A DNA stretch of 64,000 nucleotides, taken from NCBI RefSeq assembly GCF_947496725.1, contig NZ_CANMDS010000002.1, positions 1-64,000 on the forward strand. Reading direction: 5' to 3'. The DNA is from an uncultured Dokdonia sp. (GTDB lineage Bacteria > Bacteroidota > Bacteroidia > Flavobacteriales > Flavobacteriaceae). Below, piece by piece: positions 47,708 through 55,387 of the stretch (its first letter is position 1; each line of letters begins with the position of its first letter). The position numbers and the translations under genes were made by a program. Below the pieces are notes generated by a model. It saw nothing but the letters and a program-made list of their open reading frames with translations. It was not told the DNA's origin and made no database searches.

Positions 47708-49291
47708 TTAGTTTACATCATTACTAAGTGTTACTGTACCGTAAGATCCTATATCTACTCCTGGTATGGTAGAACCATACTGCTCATTAATAGCATCTAT
47801 AATAGCGTTTGCAGTAAATGCATAACCTCTAGGTGTAGGGTGTACACCATCTAGAGAGAAAGCCCCTCCAGTTACAAAATCTGATGTAAGAACTCCACCG
47901 TTAAATGAAACTCCACCATTTGCAACTACTTGAAGTGCTGTACGAGCATCTACAAAAGCAAGGTCATTAGATTGTGCTAGTGCCTGTATAGTAGCATTGT
48001 ACTGTGTTTGTGCTGTCGTGATAAGCTCTTGCTCTTGTGACGTAAGTACAAACTGGTCTTGTAAAGGACGTGACACACCATTTATAGCCTGTAGTGCAGC
48101 CTGCTCTGCAGGGATTCCTAAAGAAACTAATAGATTTAAGAAATCTTGATCTGTAGTTCCAAGTACTCCCGCTGTAGTAAGTGGCACTAAGTCATCATTT
48201 GTAGTCTGGCGTAATTGAGATAATAATCCCGCAGTAATAGGGTCCAAGTTAAAAGGAGGTCCTTGTACTATTGCAGAGATATCTGTAAGGTCTTCATCTT
48301 GTATTGTGATAAAGTTTGCTCCTTCGGCAAATGTAATTTGACGAGCAGCAGCCTCATCTGCAGTGATGATTCCAAAAGATGCTAGACCTGGTAACACTTG
48401 AGTGTTATATGCTGCAAATGCAGCATTAAGTGTAGCAGCCGTAGTTGCATCTAGTGGTATTGCTTGTGAAGGTACCGTTGTAAAGAAAGGTATAGATGTT
48501 ACATCTGGAATATTTACAAGTGCTCCCTGCGCACCAGAAGCTACAAGAAGACTTACCTCTTGAGAATAAACGTTTGCAAAAACGTTAGGGTCTGTAATAT
48601 CATTAGATCCGTACGTAGTAGGATCAAAATTACCTGTTTGGTCTACACCAGCACCACCAGAAGTAGCAAAAGATAAAATATCATTATTACCTATCCATAG
48701 TGAGAAAAATGATGGGTTTGCCGCAAGTGCGTCTCCCATTACTGTCGCGTTAGCCTCAGATGCAAATCTTGCAAAATATGGGTTTGCTTGTCCCGTAGGT
48801 ACTCCAGCTACATTACCATAACCTGGCGCTACAAGGTGAAAACTCTTTGCTCCTGGCACACCTACATTGTTAAAAGGTCCTGTTACAACATTTGTAATAT
48901 CTGTTGTAGGCGTTCCTGTTAGTAACGCTGGACCTGGATTACCATTTTCATCTGTAGCTAGTACAAAACGGTTATTGGTAATTTGAGTTCCACCTAGAGT
49001 AAGTCCTCCTAAGTTATCATTTACAAGTGGCTGTGTAAATTCTCCTCCACCTGCAAGCGCAAACTGTTGCGCCATAATGTTAGGGTATGAATTCTCTTGA
49101 CCAGTTATATAAAGTGCTCCATCTGCAAAACCTGCAGTAAGGGAGTTACCTACAGCTACGTATGAAGAAAAGTTTGCCTCTCCACTTGTGTACACTGTTC
49201 CGTCCTCAATTTCATTTTCAAATTCTGGCTCACAAGCAACAAGGCCAAGTGCAAGCGCAGGAAGTGCGATATAATTAAAATATTTTTTCAT
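47708..49291 (-). CDS. SGNH/GDSL-hydrolase outer-membrane lipoprotein
   Basis: The 527-residue product has a lipoprotein signal (LPALALGLVAC). SGNH blocks are present: YVAVGNSLTAGFADGAL (block I, with Asn in place of the Asp of GDSL), FNNVGVPGAKSFHL (Gly block), SLWIGNNDIL (Asn block) and LDGVHPTPRGYA (Asp/His block), so the Ser-Asp-His machinery is complete. About 200 residues between the Asn and His blocks form an Ala/Gln-rich insertion. It is an esterase or lipase at the outer membrane. The gene follows a FadL-type porin by 10 nt, which suggests cleavage of lipids or esters at the surface and uptake of the released acids. Confidence 0.9.
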   Translation of the reverse strand: MKKYFNYIALPALALGLVACEPEFENEIEDGTVYTSGEANFSSYVAVGNSLTAGFADGALYITGQENSYPNIMAQQFALAGGGEFTQPLVNDNLGGLTLGGTQITNNRFVLATDENGNPGPALLTGTPTTDITNVVTGPFNNVGVPGAKSFHLVAPGYGNVAGVPTGQANPYFARFASEANATVMGDALAANPSFFSLWIGNNDILSFATSGGAGVDQTGNFDPTTYGSNDITDPNVFANVYSQEVSLLVASGAQGALVNIPDVTSIPFFTTVPSQAIPLDATTAATLNAAFAAYNTQVLPGLASFGIITADEAAARQITFAEGANFITIQDEDLTDISAIVQGPPFNLDPITAGLLSQLRQTTNDDLVPLTTAGVLGTTDQDFLNLLVSLGIPAEQAALQAINGVSRPLQDQFVLTSQEQELITTAQTQYNATIQALAQSNDLAFVDARTALQVVANGGVSFNGGVLTSDFVTGGAFSLDGVHPTPRGYAFTANAIIDAINEQYGSTIPGVDIGSYGTVTLSNDVN

Positions 49292-49301
49292 TGCTGTAAT
49301 T

Positions 49302-50573
49302 TTATAATTTGTAGGTTAATCCTAATCCTGGTGCAAATGCACTTGATCTATACGTTCCTGCAAATGGAGCCTCAACACCACTTTCTGTATATGCATCATA
49401 AGAAGCATCAACCTCTCTAAATGTTAGGTATAGGAAAGAAGCATCTATAGCTAGTTTTTGTGTTACGTTATAAGAGAATCCTCCTGTAAAACCAAAAGAA
49501 TCATTACGTGGAGTTTCTGGTGAGAAGAATCCTTCTTGTACAGGAGACTCATCAAAATAAGCTCCACCTCTTAAAGCAAACTTATCACTTACTGCATACT
49601 CTGCTCCTAGACGTAATGTCCAAGCGTTTTGGTAATTTCTTGGGTTAATAGACTCTAGAGCTACAGATCCATCTGCATTTAGGAAATTAAGGTCAAGAGA
49701 GTTATATATATCCCACTCTGCATAGTTTACATCTGCATTAAGAACCCACTTATCTGTAGGCTTGTAAGTTACACCTACTGTCCACTCTGCTGGTAATGGT
49801 AGTGTTGCTGTAAAGTCAAAATCTCCATTTGTAGTAGGCGCAAGTGGTGAGTTAGGAACATTTGAGAATGTTGCTGTACCCTCTCCTTGCTCTACCTCGA
49901 TATCAATTCTAGATCTATAGTTTACACCAAAAGACCACTTATCGCTAAACTTAGCATAACCTCCTACAGAAAAACCATATCCTTTTACTCCAGAAGCATC
50001 TACCTCTACGTTAGAACGGTTACCGTCTGTATCTGCTAAGCTTCTTGTAAGATTACGGTTAAAGTTAACACCACCTATAGCTAGTATAGGTCCTCCTCCA
50101 AAACTCACGTTTTCTGTAAGCTTTGTTGAAAATATAGGCTGTATAAAAATAGCAGACAACTCAATACTGTTTACTAAGTGAGATCCAGACCAATCTGTTG
50201 GATACTCTACCGTACTACCATAAGGAGTATATACTGCTAGCGCTACAGAAGACTTCTCACTAAGCTTGTAAGCTGCATATAGATATAGTGGTGTTCCTGT
50301 AGGACTATCTGTTTGTGAAGATGTTCCAAACTCAGTATTCTGATACTTTACATCAGAAAAAACACCAAATCCACCTACAGATACACTTAGTTTACTTTCT
50401 AGGTGCACAAGGCCACCTGGGTTAAAAAATGCTATCTCAGCACTATTTACATAAGCCACACCTGTGTGACCCATTGCTAAACCTCGTTGTCCTTGTAGAC
50501 TCACTCGGTAACCTCCGGCATACGTCACTGCACAAACTAGTAGCAGAACAATGACACTCAATACTTTTTTCAT
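49302..50573 (-). CDS. FadL/OmpP1/TodX-family outer-membrane transporter
   Basis: The 423-residue protein has a signal peptide (VIVLLLVCAVTYAGG). The N-terminal hatch region GYRVSLQGQRGLAMGHTGVAYVNSAEIAFFNPGGLVHL is typical of FadL, with its NPGGL/NPA element. The rest is a barrel with alternating strands ending in GLTYKL. FadL porins admit long-chain fatty acids or aromatic hydrocarbons by lateral diffusion. It is the first gene of a two-gene operon with the GDSL lipoprotein. Confidence 0.92.
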   Translation of the reverse strand: MKKVLSVIVLLLVCAVTYAGGYRVSLQGQRGLAMGHTGVAYVNSAEIAFFNPGGLVHLESKLSVSVGGFGVFSDVKYQNTEFGTSSQTDSPTGTPLYLYAAYKLSEKSSVALAVYTPYGSTVEYPTDWSGSHLVNSIELSAIFIQPIFSTKLTENVSFGGGPILAIGGVNFNRNLTRSLADTDGNRSNVEVDASGVKGYGFSVGGYAKFSDKWSFGVNYRSRIDIEVEQGEGTATFSNVPNSPLAPTTNGDFDFTATLPLPAEWTVGVTYKPTDKWVLNADVNYAEWDIYNSLDLNFLNADGSVALESINPRNYQNAWTLRLGAEYAVSDKFALRGGAYFDESPVQEGFFSPETPRNDSFGFTGGFSYNVTQKLAIDASFLYLTFREVDASYDAYTESGVEAPFAGTYRSSAFAPGLGLTYKL

Positions 50574-50621
50574 AATTTAATTTAGGTTATGGGAATTGTG
50601 TTATTCGTAAAAATGTACCTT

Positions 50622-50629
50622 CAAAAATA
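50622..50629 (-). promoter_or_regulatory. Candidate -7 element for the FadL/GDSL operon
   Basis: On the minus strand it reads TATTTTTG, matching TANNTTTG, about 50 nt before the FadL start codon. No clear -33 TTG was found. Confidence 0.4.
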
Positions 50630-50701
50630 AGCTATTTATAAAGGAAACATTCTTTTTTTACACATTTACTATGCATACATAGCTTTTTGTGATTGACAAT
50701 A

Positions 50702-51469
50702 CTATAAAAAATTTATCACTTCTTTATAAAAATCTTTAGGATTTTCTGCGTGAAGCCAGTGACCAGCGTTAGAAATTGTCTTGATTTGCGCTTTCGCGAA
50801 AGCGTTATAAATCCCATTTTTATCTTCCTCGAGGATGTAATTAGATTTATCTCCTCTTAGGAATAAAGTAGCATCGCTATAAGTTGCGCCCAGCGGTAAC
50901 GGCTTCCCTATTTCTTCTATATTTTGAATAAGAGCCGCTAGGTTGATACGTAGACCTAAAACTCCTTTTTCTACCCAATAAAGATTTTTAAGTAAAAACA
51001 TTCTCGTCCCTAAGTCTGATATATAATTTGCTAGAAATTGATCTGCTCCAGACCTACTAGACATTGCTTCGCTATTATTTGAAAGCGCCGTGAGGCCTTC
51101 TAAAATAGTCTGGTGATGCTGGGGATATTCTTTAACTCCTATATCTGCAATGATGAGTTTATCTACCATAGCTGGATACGTAACCGCAAAGAGCATTGCT
51201 GTTTTACCTCCCATAGAGTGTCCTAATAAGTGTATCTTATCAAGTCCATTTTCTACACAATAGTCTTTAAGATCTTCTACGAGCAACTCATAACTAAAAG
51301 CGTCACTATGAAAACTACGGCCGTGATTGCGCTGATCTATAAGATGTACTTGATAACCATCTGCCGCAAATTGTTTTGCAAGCGTTTTCCAGTTATCACC
51401 CATTCCTAAAAACCCGTGTAAAATTACCAGTGGCTTGCCTTCTCCTATAACATTAGAGTGCACAATCAT
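50702..51469 (-). CDS. Alpha/beta-fold hydrolase (YbfF-like esterase)
   Basis: The 255-residue cytoplasmic protein has HGFLGMGDNWKTLA near the oxyanion site, DQRNHGRSFHS, the nucleophile elbow GHSMGGKTA with Ser near 99, and the catalytic His in AGHWLHAENP near 238. These match the YbfF esterase group. A dispersed palindrome is read in frame as AFAKA just before the His region; alignment with relatives from memory shows no extra residues there, so the palindrome appears substituted in rather than inserted. The stop of pdxJ and the start of this gene abut, so the two are cotranscribed. Confidence 0.92.
   Translation of the reverse strand: MIVHSNVIGEGKPLVILHGFLGMGDNWKTLAKQFAADGYQVHLIDQRNHGRSFHSDAFSYELLVEDLKDYCVENGLDKIHLLGHSMGGKTAMLFAVTYPAMVDKLIIADIGVKEYPQHHQTILEGLTALSNNSEAMSSRSGADQFLANYISDLGTRMFLLKNLYWVEKGVLGLRINLAALIQNIEEIGKPLPLGATYSDATLFLRGDKSNYILEEDKNGIYNAFAKAQIKTISNAGHWLHAENPKDFYKEVINFL
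50789..50804. repeat. Dispersed palindrome inside the alpha/beta hydrolase gene
   Basis: Exact 16-bp copy read in frame as AFAKA (YNAFAKAQIK), about 10 residues before the catalytic His. Confidence 0.9.
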
Positions 51470-52183
51470 TTATTGTAATTTTTTAAGATAAGAAGACATC
51501 ACCGTCTCAAAACCTAGATATAATGACTCTGCCATAAGAGCGTGGCCTATAGAAACTTCTAGCAAGTCAGGAATACTGTTATGAAAATACTCTACATTAT
51601 CTAGGGAAAGATCGTGCCCAGCATTAATACCTATACCAAGATCGCTGGCTAGAAAAGCTGCTGCGATATATGGTTTTATGGCCTCCTCCTTGTTTTCGGT
51701 ATAACCGTCTGCATAGGCTTCTGTATACAATTCTATTCTATCTGCACCAGTTTCTTTTGCTCCTTCTATCATTTCTAATACAGGATCAACAAAGATTGAA
51801 GTACGTATTCCCGCATTTTGAAACTCAGCTATAACCTCTTTTAAAAAGTCCTTATGTTTTATTGTATCCCAGCCTGCATTACTCGTAATTGCATCTACAG
51901 CATCTGGCACGAGGGTTACTTGTGTAGGTTTTGTCTCAAGTACGAGGTCTATGAATTTTTGAATAGGATTACCTTCTATATTAAACTCTGTAGTTACTAC
52001 ATCTACGAGATCACGGGCATCTTGATATCTTATATGGCGCTCATCAGGTCTAGGGTGTATGGTTATTCCTTGAGCACCCATATTTTCCAGGTCGCTAGCC
52101 ACCTTTAATAAATCTGGCACATTACCTCCTCTAGCATTACGCAAAGTAGCTACCTTATTAATATTTACACTTAATTTTGTCAT
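51470..52183 (-). CDS. pdxJ: Pyridoxine 5'-phosphate synthase PdxJ
   Basis: PdxJ condenses 1-deoxyxylulose 5-phosphate with 3-amino-2-oxopropyl phosphate to make vitamin B6 phosphate. The product has 237 residues from the chosen ATG; an ATG three codons earlier (52192) is equally possible. Signatures are SVNINKVATLRNARGG, ITIHPRPDERHIRYQD, FNIEGNP, RIELYTEAYADGY and GINAGHDLSLDN, covering the TIM-barrel phosphate sites and catalytic Glu/His residues. It is the first gene of a two-gene unit with the hydrolase. Confidence 0.97.
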   Translation of the reverse strand: MTKLSVNINKVATLRNARGGNVPDLLKVASDLENMGAQGITIHPRPDERHIRYQDARDLVDVVTTEFNIEGNPIQKFIDLVLETKPTQVTLVPDAVDAITSNAGWDTIKHKDFLKEVIAEFQNAGIRTSIFVDPVLEMIEGAKETGADRIELYTEAYADGYTENKEEAIKPYIAAAFLASDLGIGINAGHDLSLDNVEYFHNSIPDLLEVSIGHALMAESLYLGFETVMSSYLKKLQ

Positions 52184-52208
52184 AGCAATCATATATTATT
52201 TGATATCA

Positions 52209-52216
52209 CAAAAATA
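52209..52216 (-). promoter_or_regulatory. Candidate -7 element for pdxJ
   Basis: It reads TATTTTTG on the minus strand, matching TANNTTTG. The predicted start near 52202 leaves a 10-19 nt leader. No convincing -33 was found in this short divergent spacer. Confidence 0.4.
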
Positions 52217-52261
52217 CAAAGACACCAGTGCTAGGCGGGTATTTTTTCATTATTTTGCATT

Positions 52262-52918
52262 ATGACGTTAACAGATTCTATTATAAATGATATTAAGCCT
52301 GTCTCAGAAAAAGAGAATATAGGCGAGGTACAATCTATTTTTACTCAGACCACATACTCTCACGTACCTATAGAGCGAGACGGCGTTTATGTAGGCTCTT
52401 TACCAGAAAATGACACACATTGCCTAGATGCAGATACGCCCATAAGTGAGTATAGCCACGGCTATGAGCATTTTTTTGTGAGATTTGAGACTAACTGGCT
52501 AGATGTGCTAGAAGCCTTTGCTCAAAATGGCTGTAACCTGATGCCTGTACTAGGAGAAAACAACCAGTACCTCGGATATTATGAACTTGAAGATGTGATG
52601 AATTTCTTTAACAACACACCATTTATAAATGAGCCTGGTAGCGTTGTTGTAATTGAAAAAGGAGTGCAGGACTACTCTTTTAGCGAGATAAGCCAGATTG
52701 TAGAGTCTAATGATGGTAAACTATGGGGAATGTTTATCTCAAAAATAGAAAATGATGTAGCAGAGATTTCTCTTAAAATAGGAAGGTCAAACTTTAACGA
52801 TATACTAGCAGCCTTTAGAAGATACAGCTACATAATAGTATCAAGTCATCAAGAAGACACTTTCCTTACAGACTTGCGAGCTCGATCACAATACCTAGAA
52901 AAATACTTAAACATATAA
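52262..52918 (+). CDS. CBS-domain protein with ACT-like C-terminal half
   Basis: The 218-residue protein starts with a CBS pair (residues ~1-125: IQSIFTQTTYSHVPIERDGVYVG-like first unit, and LEAFAQNGCNLMPVLGENNQYLGYYEL second unit). The C-terminal ~80 residues (GSVVVIEKGVQDYSFSEISQIVES to SLKIGRSNFNDILAAFRRYSYII) look like an ACT-type regulatory fold. CBS and ACT modules bind adenosyl or amino-acid ligands, so this is a sensor without an enzymatic domain. NAD kinase starts 6 nt downstream, which hints that it senses adenylate or NAD status, but a direct link is inference. Confidence 0.88.
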   Translation: MTLTDSIINDIKPVSEKENIGEVQSIFTQTTYSHVPIERDGVYVGSLPENDTHCLDADTPISEYSHGYEHFFVRFETNWLDVLEAFAQNGCNLMPVLGENNQYLGYYELEDVMNFFNNTPFINEPGSVVVIEKGVQDYSFSEISQIVESNDGKLWGMFISKIENDVAEISLKIGRSNFNDILAAFRRYSYIIVSSHQEDTFLTDLRARSQYLEKYLNI

Positions 52919-52924
52919 TTAACT

Positions 52925-53809
52925 ATGAAAATAGGTATATACGGGCAGTTCTACCACGAGGCAGCGGGACAATACATCCAGCAGCTTCTAGACATTCTTG
53001 ACAAGAAGCAAATAGAAGTTATTATAGAGAAAAACTTTCTTAAACTCATTCACGAGAATGACACCATAGAGAAGGATTACAATCACTTTTCTACCTTTAG
53101 AGAACTAGACAACACTTACGACCTTTTTGTAAGCATAGGTGGAGACGGTACAATTCTAAAAACTGTTACATATGTACGAGATCTCAACATACCTATAATA
53201 GGTATAAACACAGGTCGACTAGGTTTCCTTGCCACTATCAAGAAAAATGATATTGCCGCCTCTATAGAAAAAATACTCACCGGCAAGTACAGCATCTCAA
53301 AAAGAAGCCTACTACAAGTCACTACAAACAACCCAAAGGACCCCATAGGAGAACTCAACTTTGCACTTAACGAGATTACCGTAAGCAGAAAAAACACCAC
53401 TTCTATGATTTCTGTAAAGACAAAGTTAGACGGTGAGAATCTTACTAATTACTGGGCAGATGGCCTTATAGTTGCTACACCCACAGGCTCAACAGGCTAC
53501 TCACTAAGTTGTGGAGGGCCGGTCATCACACCACAAACATCAAGTATAATACTCACACCCATAGCACCTCATAATCTCAATGCAAGACCACTAGTTATAC
53601 CAGATGATACCATAATCGAGCTGAGCGTGTCTGGTAGAGCAGATCAACATCTTATCTCTCTTGACTCAAGAATAGCTACGGTCGATAATGAAACAATTAT
53701 AACACTACAAAAAGCACCATTTGAGATAAGTCTTATTCGTTTAGAAGGAGATAGCTTTTTAAAAACACTTAGACACAAGCTACTCTGGGGAGAAGATAAA
53801 AGGAACTAG
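52925..53809 (+). CDS. nadK: NAD kinase
   Basis: NAD kinase phosphorylates NAD to NADP. The 294-residue protein shows the GGDGTIL motif near residue 76, INTGRLGFLAT, the NE/D short motif FALNEITV, and TPTGSTGYSLSCGGP. These cover the nucleotide and catalytic Asp sites. It is coupled to the CBS/ACT sensor gene upstream and followed by a spacer with a dispersed palindrome and the promoter of the next operon. Confidence 0.97.
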   Translation: MKIGIYGQFYHEAAGQYIQQLLDILDKKQIEVIIEKNFLKLIHENDTIEKDYNHFSTFRELDNTYDLFVSIGGDGTILKTVTYVRDLNIPIIGINTGRLGFLATIKKNDIAASIEKILTGKYSISKRSLLQVTTNNPKDPIGELNFALNEITVSRKNTTSMISVKTKLDGENLTNYWADGLIVATPTGSTGYSLSCGGPVITPQTSSIILTPIAPHNLNARPLVIPDDTIIELSVSGRADQHLISLDSRIATVDNETIITLQKAPFEISLIRLEGDSFLKTLRHKLLWGEDKRN

Positions 53810-53867
53810 ACAATAATTATGCACAAAGGCTGTTTTCTTTTAGGACTGGCCATATAGGGTTTAAAGA

Positions 53868-53883
53868 CGCTTTCGCGAAAGCG
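53868..53883. repeat. Dispersed palindrome CGCTTTCGCGAAAGCG
   Basis: Exact copy in the spacer between nadK and the promoter of the PorG-like/bamA operon. Confidence 0.9.
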
Positions 53884-53915
53884 AACACTCACATAATCAT
53901 CTTAATAACCTCTTA

Positions 53916-53947
53916 TTGCTAGTACCATCACAGAATTGTTATATTTG
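53916..53947 (+). promoter_or_regulatory. Promoter of the PorG-like/uppS/bamA operon
   Basis: TTG at 53916-53918 and TATATTTG at 53940-53947 are 21 nt apart, fitting the Bacteroidota consensus. The predicted start near 53954 leaves about 11 nt before the ATG at 53965. Confidence 0.65.
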
Positions 53948-53964
53948 CAAACTTTTACGGCTAT

Positions 53965-54639
53965 ATGAAGTACCTGACGATTGTTTTAATCGCCATTTTT
54001 TGGAATATCGAAGCACAAGGGCAAACCTATGAAATAGGAGCCTTTATTGGCGGATCAAATGTTGTAAGCGACATTGGGTCAACTAATTATATTGCACCGA
54101 ATAAACCAGCTTTTGGAGCGATTTTAAAATGGAACCGAAGTTCAAGACATTCCTTCAGGTTTACAGCGCTGTTTACAGAGCTAGAAGGAAACGATGCAGA
54201 TAGTCACGAAGCTAGAAGACAAAGTAGAGGATTATCTTTTACAAATAGTTTACAAGAAGTCTCACTGGGACTGGAGTATACCTTTTGGGAATTTGATATG
54301 TTTAAAGATCGTAATGCAAATGCACCGTATTTATACTCTGGTATAACCGCATTTAATCACGAAAACATTTCTAGAGTAAGTGGCATTACTCAAGATGGAA
54401 ATGCTTTAGACTTTGCAATACCTATCGTGTTAGGCTATAAAGTAGCTTTTAACTCTATGGTAATAGCTTTAGAAGGTGGTGCCCGCTATACATTTACAGA
54501 TAATCTGGATGGAAGCGCACCCGTAGGAGATGACAATACGATAAGTATTGGGAATAGAAATAATAATGACTGGTATGTGTTTACAGGTGTGACTGTAAGC
54601 TTTACCTTTGGCCGCAGACCTTGTTTCTGCGCATTTTAA
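53965..54639 (+). CDS. DUF6089/PorG-like outer-membrane protein
   Basis: The 224-residue protein has a signal peptide (YLTIVLIAIFWNIEAQG) and a small beta-barrel-like body that begins YEIGAFIGGSNVVSDIG and ends FTGVTVSFTFGRRPCFCAF. The N-terminal pattern and the position directly before uppS, bamA and two ompH genes match the locus I know for the T9SS component PorG of Porphyromonas gingivalis and its DUF6089 relatives. The C-terminal Cys-x-Cys is unusual for a barrel end. Assignment to T9SS rests mainly on synteny. Confidence 0.8.
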   Translation: MKYLTIVLIAIFWNIEAQGQTYEIGAFIGGSNVVSDIGSTNYIAPNKPAFGAILKWNRSSRHSFRFTALFTELEGNDADSHEARRQSRGLSFTNSLQEVSLGLEYTFWEFDMFKDRNANAPYLYSGITAFNHENISRVSGITQDGNALDFAIPIVLGYKVAFNSMVIALEGGARYTFTDNLDGSAPVGDDNTISIGNRNNNDWYVFTGVTVSFTFGRRPCFCAF

Positions 54640-54646
54640 ATATATA

Positions 54647-55387
54647 ATGGACGCACTCGCCCACATTGACAAAAATAAATTACCCCAGCACGTTGCCATC
54701 ATTATGGATGGTAATGGACGATGGGCAAAAAAACAAGGGCTCCTTAGAGCCGTAGGTCATAAAAAAGGCACAAAAGCTGTAAGAGAAGCCGTTGAGGCTG
54801 CTGCAGAGCTGGGCATACCCCACCTTACACTATACGCTTTTTCTACAGAAAACTGGAACAGACCTAAAGCCGAGGTAGATACACTTATGAATCTACTTGT
54901 TTCTTCTCTTAAAAAGGAAATTTCTACACTGCAAGACAACGATGTCTCTCTTAACACCATAGGTTTAACAAGCTCTTTACCTAAAAAAGCGCAGCGTGAA
55001 CTTAGTGAAGTGATAGAAAAAACAAAAGACAACAAAAGGCTTAAGCTCACACTAGCACTGAGTTACGGAAGCAGAGAAGAACTTATAAAAACAGTACGAG
55101 AAATAAGCGATAAAGTTAAAAATAACCTAATTTCGCCGGCTGAAATAGATGAGTCTTGTATAAATCAGCATCTTTACACCTATGACATACCGGATGTAGA
55201 TCTATTAATACGTACAAGTGGAGAGCAACGAGTGAGCAATTTTTTACTATGGCAAATTGCCTATGCTGAATTTTACTTTACAGAAGTATTGTGGCCAGAT
55301 TTCAGAAAGGAACATTTACATGACGCTATTTACAATTATCAGAAAAGAGAACGAAGATTTGGAAAGACAAGTGAACAGATTAAATAG
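54647..55387 (+). CDS. uppS: Isoprenyl transferase, probable undecaprenyl diphosphate synthase
   Basis: The 246-residue cis-prenyltransferase makes the C55 carrier lipid for peptidoglycan and O-antigen. Family motifs are HVAIIMDGNGRWAKKQG (catalytic Asp), GHKKGTKAVREAV, LYAFSTENWNRPK, and PDVDLLIRTSGEQRVSNFLLWQIAYAEFYF. The frame extends upstream into the preceding gene, but the ATG at 54647 gives the normal length. Its 3' end overlaps the start region of bamA. Confidence 0.96.
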   Translation: MDALAHIDKNKLPQHVAIIMDGNGRWAKKQGLLRAVGHKKGTKAVREAVEAAAELGIPHLTLYAFSTENWNRPKAEVDTLMNLLVSSLKKEISTLQDNDVSLNTIGLTSSLPKKAQRELSEVIEKTKDNKRLKLTLALSYGSREELIKTVREISDKVKNNLISPAEIDESCINQHLYTYDIPDVDLLIRTSGEQRVSNFLLWQIAYAEFYFTEVLWPDFRKEHLHDAIYNYQKRERRFGKTSEQIK

